A stretch of 9,812 bases of DNA from an uncultured Bacteroidota bacterium (GCA_913062655.1 CAJXXO010000077.1:1-9812), one strand, 5' to 3'. Positions 1 to 6,641 are shown, counted from the stretch's first letter. Translations and numbers: made by a program. The notes: generated from the sequence alone by a model not told the origin.

Positions 1-2465
1 TGGTTAATAAATCCTTTAACGCCCCTGCCGTGGTGAGCGGATTTCCGAAAGCGTGGCAGGATTGGTTCCCCGATGCGCTTTGTGTGGCAGATGAAGATAC
101 CCTTACCCTTGAAGAAGCCTTTTTTACCGGCCCACATCCGCTCACCATCACTAACGATGACGCAGATAATGCCATATGTCCGGGTTCGGCCGTGCAATTC
201 ACCGCAGATGGCTATGCCGATAATTATGCGTGGTTTCTCAATGGAACGCTTGTGCAGAATGGGCCCCCTCATACCTTCTCTTTACCGCTCATCAATCAGG
301 ATACATGGGTAATCGGACAGGGTAGTCTGGATGATGGCTGTCTGACGGTACGGGATAGTATTTTCATGGAAGTCTCTCAGCTTAGCGCGCAAGCGCAACA
401 GGATTCCCCGGTGAGTTGTGCTGGCGACAGTAACGGCACGGCCACTATTATCCCCGCCAACGGTATTACCCCTTATCAATTCAGTTGGGCAAATGGCACT
501 ACTACGGCTCAAACTACCGGGCTTTCAGCAGGAACCCACCAATATACGGTAACGGATGTGACCGGCTGCGAAACAACCGGCTCGGTAACCATTCAAGCAC
601 CTCAACCGCTGCAAGCACAAACCAATCACATTGATCCCATTTGTTTTGGTGGCAGCAACGGTCAGGCCTCTGTAAATGGATCGGGGGGTAATGGTAACTA
701 CAGCGCTACGTGGAGCACCGGTGCACAGGGACTGATTGTAAATGGCTTACAAGCCGGCACCTACGAGGTAACCCTTACCGATGCAAAAGGCTGTGCTACG
801 GCAGACTCCGTGGTACTCACAGACCCGGATCCTATCCATGTACAAACAGTTGCCCTGGAACCAGCCGACTGCTATGGCCAGGCTTCAGGGAGTGCTACGG
901 TTACGGCATCGCAAGGCACCAGACCTTACACTTGGCAATGGTCAAACGGAGTAAATGACTCCTCCATCCAACAAGTCGCAGCGGGTACCTATCGTATCAC
1001 CGTCACGGATGCCAACAATTGCCGGCAGATTGATTCGGTAACCATCACCCAACCAGCCACCTCGCTTACGGTGGCCACGCAAGAAACAGACATTGCTTGT
1101 CATGGTGATTCAACCGGTACCGCAACTGTAGCAGCGACTGGGGGTGTAGGTCCTTATACCTATCAATGGTCTAATGGCGCAAATGGCACTACATTATCAC
1201 AACTGACAGCCGGTACCTTCTATGTGACCATCACCGACCAAAACCAATGCGGAGCACTGGACTCAGTGGTAATTGATCAGCCCGCTCCTATCACCGCGCA
1301 AGCTATCACCCAGCAAGATGTTGCCTGCTTTGGTGATTCTACCGGCCAACTGATTGTACAGGCGCAAGGGGGAACCGGCACCTTATCGGCCAATTGGCAA
1401 GATGGTACTTCGGGATGGCAACGACAGCAAATCCCGGCCGGGCAATATACCGTCACAATTACGGACCAGAACCAGTGTACGCTTACCGAAAGCTACACCA
1501 TTGAACAACCGGAAGCGTTGGCGATTCAGACCCTGGCCTTCTCGGATTCCATTTGCAGGGAAACGACCACAGGCATCATTCACATTAGTAGCACTGGAGG
1601 ACAGGGGACACATAGCTACCAATGGAGCAACGGACAAAGCGGTGATTCCTTGCCTTCGCTAGCAACGGGGCCATACATTGTCACATTGACCGATGGCAAT
1701 GGATGTACAACCACAGCCAACTACACCATAGCCGCCTTTCCAGAAGTACCGCTTGCTATCGAACCAGGGCAAGATACAGCGGTATGCCCGGGAGAACTGG
1801 TGCCCCTCACTGCACTGGGTAGCTTCACGAATCACACTTGGTCCACTGGCGCCAATACACAACAGATTACCGCTAATGCGGGCACCTACTTTGTATCGGC
1901 AATAGATCCATATGGCTGCAGAGCTGAAAGTGACACGATTACTATCAATGAACATCCAGTGCCCACAGCGACTAGCATTTCCGGAGAGGACACGGTAGAG
2001 GTCAATGAAAATTCATCCTACAGCACTTCCGGTAATACAGGTTCTTCCTACCAATGGCTGGTTTCTGGTGGGCAAATTACCAATGGACAGGGTTCGGCAA
2101 TTGTCGATATAACCTGGCAGCAATTGGGCTGGCAGGAAATTACCGCTATCGAAACTACTGCTGAAGGCTGCACCGGAGATACCATTCGATTTACCGTATG
2201 GGTAGATCGTGTTTCCAGCGTACCACAACCGGCAAACCTGGCCATACAGGTATATCCGAATCCAACCCAAGGGCAGGTTATGCTGGAAGGCTGGCAAGCT
2301 CCTGCTTTGATACGCGTGCTGAATGCTACCGGGCAGTTGATCTATCAGACAGAGGTGGCTGACAGCTACCACCAAATCGATCTGGGTGCTGTGGCACAAG
2401 GCATGTACTTAATTGAAGTACGGACCAGTGCTGGAGTTTGGAGCAGCAAGATTTTGAAGCAATAA
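1..2465 (+). CDS. T9SS-secreted surface protein with six SprB-type repeats (5'-partial)
   Basis: This is a large secreted, probably cell-surface protein; its ligand is unknown. Residue numbers count from the GTG at 30, but the frame stays open to the window edge (in-frame codons from base 3), so the true start lies upstream and no signal peptide is visible. Order of modules: an Ig/PKD-like domain with Cys50 and Cys104; six SprB-like repeats at about 128-575; another Cys-paired beta domain (Cys586, Cys630); a PKD-like domain at about 643-727; and a C-terminal sorting domain at about 737-811 beginning near VYPNPTQG and ending SSKILKQ. Known from the families: SprB repeats occur in very large Bacteroidota adhesins, including the gliding adhesin SprB, and type A sorting domains direct T9SS export, cleavage and surface attachment. 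Adhesion is an inference. SprB itself, as I recall, has a type B C-terminus, so this is not simply SprB. The gene ends 3 bp from the convergent hydrolase gene. Confidence 0.9.
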   Translation, partial: VNKSFNAPAVVSGFPKAWQDWFPDALCVADEDTLTLEEAFFTGPHPLTITNDDADNAICPGSAVQFTADGYADNYAWFLNGTLVQNGPPHTFSLPLINQDTWVIGQGSLDDGCLTVRDSIFMEVSQLSAQAQQDSPVSCAGDSNGTATIIPANGITPYQFSWANGTTTAQTTGLSAGTHQYTVTDVTGCETTGSVTIQAPQPLQAQTNHIDPICFGGSNGQASVNGSGGNGNYSATWSTGAQGLIVNGLQAGTYEVTLTDAKGCATADSVVLTDPDPIHVQTVALEPADCYGQASGSATVTASQGTRPYTWQWSNGVNDSSIQQVAAGTYRITVTDANNCRQIDSVTITQPATSLTVATQETDIACHGDSTGTATVAATGGVGPYTYQWSNGANGTTLSQLTAGTFYVTITDQNQCGALDSVVIDQPAPITAQAITQQDVACFGDSTGQLIVQAQGGTGTLSANWQDGTSGWQRQQIPAGQYTVTITDQNQCTLTESYTIEQPEALAIQTLAFSDSICRETTTGIIHISSTGGQGTHSYQWSNGQSGDSLPSLATGPYIVTLTDGNGCTTTANYTIAAFPEVPLAIEPGQDTAVCPGELVPLTALGSFTNHTWSTGANTQQITANAGTYFVSAIDPYGCRAESDTITINEHPVPTATSISGEDTVEVNENSSYSTSGNTGSSYQWLVSGGQITNGQGSAIVDITWQQLGWQEITAIETTAEGCTGDTIRFTVWVDRVSSVPQPANLAIQVYPNPTQGQVMLEGWQAPALIRVLNATGQLIYQTEVADSYHQIDLGAVAQGMYLIEVRTSAGVWSSKILKQ
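411..1754 (+). repeat. Six tandem SprB-like protein repeats of about 76 residues
   Basis: The units begin near bases 411, 636, 864, 1092, 1320 and 1548. Each opens with a Cys followed by a small acidic/Gly segment such as CHGDSTGTA, has a central W-S-N-G-like core, then an AGTY.VT.TD motif, a second Cys and a closing QP.P-like strand. The first Cys falls at residues 130, 205, 281, 357, 433 and 509; its partner is exactly 50 residues later every time. The period is 75 once and 76 four times (225-228 bp). DNA copies are well diverged, so this is a protein-level repeat rather than a recent DNA duplication. Pairing of the two Cys as a disulphide within each unit is an inference. Confidence 0.88.
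2238..2462 (+). other. Type IX secretion C-terminal sorting domain (type A)
   Basis: The last 75 residues contain the usual hallmarks of this domain: VYPNPTQGQV near the start, a central RVLNATGQLIY segment, then GMYLIEVRTSAG and a basic end (KILKQ). In characterised systems this domain guides the protein through the T9SS outer-membrane translocon and is removed by the sortase PorU, which attaches the cargo to the cell surface. No T9SS machinery gene is present in the window. Confidence 0.9.
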
Positions 2466-2468
2466 TCG

Positions 2469-3233
2469 CTAGTCGCGTAAGAAGGCCGTCACTTTGTTGA
2501 GAAAAGCCTCAGGCGCTTCGGCATGAACCCAGTGGCCGGCATTAGCTATGGTGGCAAACTGGGCATTGGTAAAGAGATCCTTAATCTCAGCTTCGTCTGC
2601 TGGCTGAATGTAATCTGACCGCCCCCCCCGGAGAAACAGCACCGGCTTGGTGTATGGCCAGGCCGACTCTATCTCCTCCACAATGGCTTCGTAATTCTTA
2701 TAAATCGCCTCCAGATTCATTTTCCAGCGAAAGTGGCCCTCTGCATCCCGGGTGAGGTTCTTGAGCAAAAACAACCGTATGGAAGGATCGGTGATGTAGA
2801 CTTTCATCTTCTCTTCTGCCTCATTTCGACTCTCAACAGATGCAGGTTCAATGGCAAAAAGCGATTTGAAGATTTGATCGTGGCCCCGACCATAGGCTTT
2901 GGGTCCAATATCAATAACCGCCAGTTTATCTACCCGCTCAGGGTGGTCAAGGGCAAATTGCATTACCGTTTTACCGCCCATCGAATGACCAATGAAGTGG
3001 GCACTTGGAATTTCCAGGTTATCCATTAGCTCACGCAAGTCGGCCGACATCAACTCATAATTCATCTCATCGCTATGGGGTGATTTGCCATGGTTGCGCT
3101 GGTCAACGGTAAATACCTTGTAATGGCGCGCCAACTCACGGGCAATAGACTGCCAGTTATCCAAGGATCCCAGCAATCCATGCAAGATGAATAGTGGCTG
3201 TCCATTCCCAAATTCCTTATAATTCAATAACAT
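2469..3233 (-). CDS. Alpha/beta-fold hydrolase, YbfF/ABHD11-like esterase
   Basis: This is a 254-residue cytosolic alpha/beta hydrolase with no signal peptide. The N-terminal HGLLGSLDNW segment (18-27) supplies the oxyanion region and is typical of the YbfF/ABHD11 branch. The nucleophile elbow GHSMGG places Ser84 as the catalytic Ser. D207 in RGGRSDYI and H234 in NAGHWVHAEAP complete the triad, and the RNHGKS segment at 46-51 is also family-typical. Length matches this family (about 250-260). The substrate cannot be read from sequence; short-chain acyl esters or acyl thioesters are known for relatives. The ATG at 3231-3233 is supported by a GGGAGG Shine-Dalgarno six bases upstream. It is convergent with the surface-protein gene (3 bp apart) and divergent from the AI-2E family gene. 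A G8 tract in the coding strand (bases 2622-2629) lies just before the D207 codon. Confidence 0.9.
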   Translation of the reverse strand: MLLNYKEFGNGQPLFILHGLLGSLDNWQSIARELARHYKVFTVDQRNHGKSPHSDEMNYELMSADLRELMDNLEIPSAHFIGHSMGGKTVMQFALDHPERVDKLAVIDIGPKAYGRGHDQIFKSLFAIEPASVESRNEAEEKMKVYITDPSIRLFLLKNLTRDAEGHFRWKMNLEAIYKNYEAIVEEIESAWPYTKPVLFLRGGRSDYIQPADEAEIKDLFTNAQFATIANAGHWVHAEAPEAFLNKVTAFLRD

Positions 3234-3239
3234 GTCCGG

Positions 3240-3245
3240 CCTCCC
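3240..3245 (-). promoter_or_regulatory. Shine-Dalgarno of the hydrolase gene
   Basis: Reading leftward, GGGAGG is followed by six bases and then the ATG at 3233. It is the clearest ribosome-binding site in the window, since the other starts have A/T-rich leaders or lie directly behind another gene. It fixes the hydrolase start. Confidence 0.65.
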
Positions 3246-3255
3246 TTATATCACT

Positions 3256-3283
3256 TTGTAGCAAAGAAAAATGGCTACTTTAG
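3256..3283 (+). promoter_or_regulatory. Candidate Bacteroidota-type promoter for the AI-2E family gene
   Basis: On the + strand, TTG at 3256-3258 (TTTG from 3255) is followed by 17 bases and TACTTTAG at 3276-3283, one mismatch from TAnnTTTG. The transcript would start near 3290 and have a leader of only about 18 A/T-rich bases, without a Shine-Dalgarno, before the ATG at 3308. The match is by eye only. Confidence 0.4.
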
Positions 3284-3289
3284 ATTCAA
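3262..3289 (-). promoter_or_regulatory. Candidate Bacteroidota-type promoter for the hydrolase
   Basis: On the - strand, TTG (3289-3287) is followed by 17 bases and TTTCTTTG (3269-3262). The -7 box differs from TAnnTTTG at one position. This would put the transcript start near 3255 and leave a leader of about 20 bases containing the Shine-Dalgarno. It overlaps the oppositely directed candidate almost completely. The match is by eye only. Confidence 0.4.
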
Positions 3290-3307
3290 CATCTTTTTTT
3301 ATTAACA

Positions 3308-4414
3308 ATGAGACAACCTGTAGCCCTGCCCATTTACGCACAGATTGCCCTGGTATTACTAGGCATCTATCTGTTTTTCCATGGCCTCATTGTAGGCGCT
3401 AATATCCTCATCCCATTAGCCTTTGCCTTTTTATTGGCACTACTCCTCTACCCGCTCAATGTGGCCATGGAGAAAGTGCGCATTCCAAGAGCAATAGCGA
3501 TCATCCTCAGTATGATACTCGTGATCCTGGTACTGGCCGTGGTTTTCTTTTTCATCAGCAATGAGTTTCTCGGGTTCTATGATGAGATACCCGAACTCAC
3601 TACACGCCTCAATAATACTTTCAACGACCTACAGTTGTTCATTGAGCAAAACTTTAGGGTAAGCCCGGAGGCACAAATCGATTGGATGCAAGAGAAGCTG
3701 AACACCTTTTTGGAAGGTAGTGGCGACTTGATTGCCAGCTTTGTATTCACCACTTCTGGCGTGCTTACGCAGATGGGGCTGGTACCGATCTATGCCTTCT
3801 TCATTCTCTTTTACCGGGATCTGTTCAAAGACTTCATGTTCAAGGCGACTCCGAGCAAGAACCATGAAAATGTGGCGCTGATTTTGCACAAGGTGCAGAA
3901 GGTAATTCAGAATTACCTGGTCGGTCTGTTCACGGTGATCTGCATTATTGCCGTATTGAATGCTACGGCCTTGCTGATCATTGGGGTGGATCACGCAATT
4001 TTCTTTGCCCTCCTGGCCGCCATACTCACCATCATTCCCTACATCGGGGTGTTCATCGGGTCCTTTATTCCCGTCATTTACTCACTGGCAATGACGGGTG
4101 ATATTTGGCAGCCACTGTGGATTTTCCTGGCATTCACGGCTGTACAATCGCTGGAAGGGAACATCATAACCCCCAATATCACCGGCTCAAAGGTGAGCCT
4201 CAATCCCCTGGCGGCCATTGTAGCATTGCTGATTGGAGGCGCAGTGTGGGGCATTCCGGGTATGATCATGTTTGTTCCCTTTGCTGCGATGGTTAAGGTC
4301 ATTTGCGATCATGTAGAGGGGTTGCAGCCCTATGGTATTTTGCTTGGTGTACAGAAAGACCCGGCCACGCGCAGGCAATGGCTCCAATTCACCAATCTGT
4401 TGAAGAAGAATTAA
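3308..4414 (+). CDS. AI-2E/PerM family (UPF0118) membrane transporter
   Basis: This is a 368-residue inner-membrane protein of the AI-2E transporter family (PF01594). Hydrophobic segments lie at about 10-28, 30-50, 61-87, 143-169, 203-226, 229-262, 268-282 and 300-333. A long amphipathic, acidic stretch (about 88-140) sits between the third and fourth, as in family members. Family motifs are visible: IPYIG at 243-247, LEGNIITPNITGSKVSLNPL at 282-301 and GIPGMIMFVP at 315-324. The family name comes from E. coli TqsA, but members also include Na+/H+ antiporters and others, and no luxS or autoinducer gene is in the window, so the substrate is open. Length is normal and both ends look intact. It shares its stop region with ispE: its TAA is 4412-4414 and the ispE stop is 4413-4411. 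Confidence 0.9.
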   Translation: MRQPVALPIYAQIALVLLGIYLFFHGLIVGANILIPLAFAFLLALLLYPLNVAMEKVRIPRAIAIILSMILVILVLAVVFFFISNEFLGFYDEIPELTTRLNNTFNDLQLFIEQNFRVSPEAQIDWMQEKLNTFLEGSGDLIASFVFTTSGVLTQMGLVPIYAFFILFYRDLFKDFMFKATPSKNHENVALILHKVQKVIQNYLVGLFTVICIIAVLNATALLIIGVDHAIFFALLAAILTIIPYIGVFIGSFIPVIYSLAMTGDIWQPLWIFLAFTAVQSLEGNIITPNITGSKVSLNPLAAIVALLIGGAVWGIPGMIMFVPFAAMVKVICDHVEGLQPYGILLGVQKDPATRRQWLQFTNLLKKN

Positions 4415-5232
4415 AGGGAAGCAGACAGTACCTGCTCTCTTGGCAGGGAGAAATGCCGGGCTACGGCCCATTCATCCTGTGGCTCCGTAAATAAGCCAAA
4501 TACGGCACTGCCACTCCCACTCATAGCGGCATAGGTGGCCCCCGCTTCGTAGAGTTCCAACTTTATCATTTCCAGGGTGGGGTGCTTAGCAAAGACAGGC
4601 CCTTCAAAGTCATTGGTCAGGTAAATTTCCCAGTCTTCCACCGGCATGGCTATCACTTCCTGCAAGGGTTTGGGAGCCGGCTGTGGCGATAGCTGCCCAT
4701 ATGCCCACCCGGTATCTACCGTTACCCCCGGGTAAATTACCACCAAGTGATAGGGCGAAAGGTCAAGGGATAAAGGGGTCAACTGTTCACCGCGTCCTGT
4801 TCCAAGGGCCGGCCGATTCTCAATAAAAAAGGGACAGTCACTTCCGAGCTGTGCTGCGTAGGCTTGTAATTGGGCGGTATCAAGGCTAAGTGCAAAATAA
4901 TCGTTGAGCAGTTGTAGCGCGAAAGCGCCATCGGCAGAGCCTCCGCCCAAACCGGCACCAAAGGGTATCTTTTTCAATAGATGGAGCTGCACCGGAGCCA
5001 GGTCATAATCCTGCGCCAGCAATCCATAGGCGCGCCAAACAAGGTTGGTCGTCACAGCGCCATCAATCGACAACCCCTCAATAGAAAGGGCCAGTTTTTC
5101 TGCCGGGGTGCACTCAAGGGCATCTTTCCAGGGAATGGGGTAAAACACAGTTTCTATTTCATGATACCCATCGTCCCTTTTGGCGGTCACGTGCAGACCG
5201 AGGTTGATCTTGGCATTGGGAAAGGTAATCAT
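4411..5232 (-). CDS. ispE: 4-diphosphocytidyl-2-C-methyl-D-erythritol kinase
   Basis: IspE phosphorylates the 2-hydroxyl of CDP-methylerythritol with ATP, a middle step of the MEP (non-mevalonate) route to IPP and DMAPP in the cytosol. The 273-residue product is a GHMP kinase with all three signatures. Motif 1 is PNAKINLGL, with Lys8 matching the catalytic Lys of E. coli IspE. Motif 2 is PFGAGLGGGSADGAF (90-104), the ATP phosphate loop. Motif 3 is AAMSGSGSAVFGLF (235-248). LGSDCPFF places Asp132 as the catalytic base. The length is slightly short of the E. coli enzyme but nothing essential is missing. The start ATG (5232-5230) comes three bases after the DUF58 stop and has no Shine-Dalgarno of its own, so co-transcription and translational coupling with that gene are likely. 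The stop overlaps the convergent transporter stop. Confidence 0.96.
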   Translation of the reverse strand: MITFPNAKINLGLHVTAKRDDGYHEIETVFYPIPWKDALECTPAEKLALSIEGLSIDGAVTTNLVWRAYGLLAQDYDLAPVQLHLLKKIPFGAGLGGGSADGAFALQLLNDYFALSLDTAQLQAYAAQLGSDCPFFIENRPALGTGRGEQLTPLSLDLSPYHLVVIYPGVTVDTGWAYGQLSPQPAPKPLQEVIAMPVEDWEIYLTNDFEGPVFAKHPTLEMIKLELYEAGATYAAMSGSGSAVFGLFTEPQDEWAVARHFSLPREQVLSASL

Positions 5233-5235
5233 AGC

Positions 5236-6192
5236 CTAGTAAAGTTTACCGCGCTTAACCAAGTAGGGCTGCAGGATCTGCTTGAAGTCCTGGTGGATGT
5301 CCGCTTCCACAAAATCAATCTTGTACTGTGCACAACGCAGCTCCAGCGTCTTCTTGAAGGCTTGCATATGCTCCAGGTATTGCTTCTTCACCTGATTGCT
5401 TTGCAACCGTACTTTCTCCCCCGTTTCCATATCCACAAAGACATAGGGCCGATTGTCAAAGGCGAAGTCAAGTTCGTGTTTTTTGTCCACCACGTGGAAG
5501 AGAATTACTTCGTGCTTGTTGTACTTGAGGTGCTGCAACGCACTGAACAAATCATCCAGCTTTTCACTCGAACCCGAGGTCATGGCCTGGTCGAGCATAT
5601 CGCTGAAAATGATGACCAGTGATCGCCTGTGCAAGCGATCGGCTATCAGGTGCAGGCTATCCGCTGCCTGTGTAGGCTTGTTCAAGTGCGGCTCATTGAT
5701 GCGATCCTGCAAATATTGCAGCATCAATTGATAGTGAATGCGCGTAGACCGTGCTTGTGTGTGCTGTTCCAACTGATCACTGAATAGGCTCAGCCCAAAA
5801 GCGTCTCGTTGCATGCGCAGCATATACATCAGCGAGGCGGCACTTACCGCAGCGAAACGAATCTTATTGATGGGCGCTTCTCCTTTCGCTCCGGCATTCT
5901 CCGGGTAATACATACTACTCGAGGCATCCACCACTATCTGGCAGCGCAGATTGGTCTCTTCCTCGAATTTCTTCACATACATCCTGTCAGTACGGCCATA
6001 CACCTTCCAGTCTACATTGCGCACACTCTCACCGGGATTGTACAGCCGGTGCTCGGCAAACTCTACAGAAAAGCCGTGGAAGGGGCTCTTGTGCAAACCG
6101 ATGATAAATCCCTCCACCACTTGCTTGGCCATCAATGAAAGATGGTCAAAGTGATGCAGTTCCTGTAAAGTAATCAGAGATTGATTGGCCAT
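5236..6192 (-). CDS. DUF58 domain protein with VWA-like MIDAS
   Basis: This is a 318-residue soluble protein of the DUF58 family (PF01882). The diagnostic segment runs from about 38 to 80: FHGFSVEF, then RLYNPGESVRNVDWKVYGRT and YVKKFEEE. A von Willebrand A-like fold follows. DASSS at 89-93 fits the metal-binding DxSxS motif (Asp89, Ser91, Ser93), and IIFSDML with Asp198 is a plausible later MIDAS loop. No membrane segment or signal peptide is visible, unlike the longer membrane-anchored DUF58 proteins. In many genomes DUF58 genes neighbour a MoxR AAA+ ATPase and Bat-type VWA proteins and are thought to act in chaperone-like or envelope-stress functions; no MoxR gene is seen here. The exact function is unknown. 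The start ATG at 6192 gives the usual short N-terminal helix before the DUF58 core. ispE follows three bases after its stop; trxA and a terminator lie upstream. Confidence 0.93.
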   Translation of the reverse strand: MANQSLITLQELHHFDHLSLMAKQVVEGFIIGLHKSPFHGFSVEFAEHRLYNPGESVRNVDWKVYGRTDRMYVKKFEEETNLRCQIVVDASSSMYYPENAGAKGEAPINKIRFAAVSAASLMYMLRMQRDAFGLSLFSDQLEQHTQARSTRIHYQLMLQYLQDRINEPHLNKPTQAADSLHLIADRLHRRSLVIIFSDMLDQAMTSGSSEKLDDLFSALQHLKYNKHEVILFHVVDKKHELDFAFDNRPYVFVDMETGEKVRLQSNQVKKQYLEHMQAFKKTLELRCAQYKIDFVEADIHQDFKQILQPYLVKRGKLY

Positions 6193-6246
6193 GAACGGAC
6201 TTTGCCTTCAAGCGCAGAAAAACGGAGAATTATTGTGCTGGGTAAT

Positions 6247-6271
6247 AAAAACCCCGGCCAGGCGACCGGGG
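6247..6271 (-). terminator. Intrinsic terminator downstream of trxA
   Basis: On the - strand, CCCCGG-TC-GCCT-GG-CCGGGG forms a GC-rich stem (six Watson-Crick pairs plus a U-G and a C-G pair) with a GCCT tetraloop, followed directly by TTTTT and ATTA. It begins 10 bases after the trxA stop. It should end the dnaE/trxA transcript before the DUF58-ispE pair, unless read-through feeds those genes. On the + strand there is no T-run after the hairpin, so it is directional. Confidence 0.85.
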
Positions 6272-6281
6272 CCATAACGTT

Positions 6282-6599
6282 TTACAAGTGGCTCTTCAGC
6301 TTTTCTTCCAACACACTCTTGGAGGCGGCACCCACCTGTTTATCGACTACCTTACCGTCTTTGATGAAAAGAACCGTAGGTATATTGCGGATACCATACT
6401 TGATCGCTACGCCCCCATTATCGTCTACATTGACTTTACCAATCACGGCTTTGCCATCATACTCCTGTGCCAGCTCTTCAATAAATGGTGCAATAACCTT
6501 GCAAGGTCCACACCAGTCGGCCCAAAAGTCCAATACGGCTACTTTATCCTGATTGATGACCGTCTCTTCGAAGTTGTTATCGGTAATTTCCAATGCCAT
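6282..6599 (-). CDS. trxA: Thioredoxin
   Basis: This is a 105-residue cytosolic thioredoxin, a dithiol reductant that passes electrons from thioredoxin reductase to ribonucleotide reductase, peroxidases and other targets. The active site is WCGPCK, with Cys30 and Cys33. The buried Asp24 and Lys55 match the conserved Asp/Lys of E. coli Trx1 (Asp26, Lys57), and the cis-proline is Pro74 in RNIPTVLF. Length is canonical and no signal peptide is present, so this is the housekeeping type rather than an extracytoplasmic TlpA/ResA type. It lies 59 bases after dnaE on the same strand, an order I recall as common in Bacteroidota (not checked). Its leader is A/T-rich without a Shine-Dalgarno. A candidate -7 promoter box lies upstream and a strong terminator downstream. 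Confidence 0.97.
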   Translation of the reverse strand: MALEITDNNFEETVINQDKVAVLDFWADWCGPCKVIAPFIEELAQEYDGKAVIGKVNVDDNGGVAIKYGIRNIPTVLFIKDGKVVDKQVGAASKSVLEEKLKSHL

Positions 6600-6633
6600 G
6601 TTTATTCGATTTATGGATTCTTAATTTGAATGT

Positions 6634-6641
6634 CAAAAGTA
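6634..6641 (-). promoter_or_regulatory. Candidate -7 promoter box for trxA
   Basis: On the - strand, TACTTTTG (6641-6634) matches the Bacteroidota -7 consensus TAnnTTTG perfectly. Transcription would start near 6627, giving a leader of about 27 bases to the trxA ATG. I see no TTG at the expected distance upstream (the region would lie around the dnaE stop), so this is a half-supported promoter. Confidence 0.4.

Noticed and set aside
411..1754. Regular 228-bp periodicity, considered as a DNA satellite or CRISPR-like array
   Set aside because: Copies are strongly diverged at the DNA level, stay in frame, and encode known SprB-type repeats.
3294..3300. T7 run before the AI-2E family gene, considered as the tail of a terminator
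   Set aside because: No stable stem precedes it, and it sits in the expected A/T-rich leader of the gene.
3308..4414. Quorum-sensing role suggested by the AI-2E family name
   Set aside because: The family name rests on one member; functions vary, and no luxS, receptor or other autoinducer gene is present here.
4420..4436. Hairpin AGCAG-N7-CTGCT just inside the ispE 3' end, considered as a terminator for the convergent pair
   Set aside because: The stem is only five pairs and neither strand has a T-run after it.
4981..5622. Open frame of 213 codons on the + strand across the DUF58/ispE junction
   Set aside because: It runs antisense to two well-supported genes, has no promoter or ribosome site, and its product has no recognisable domain.
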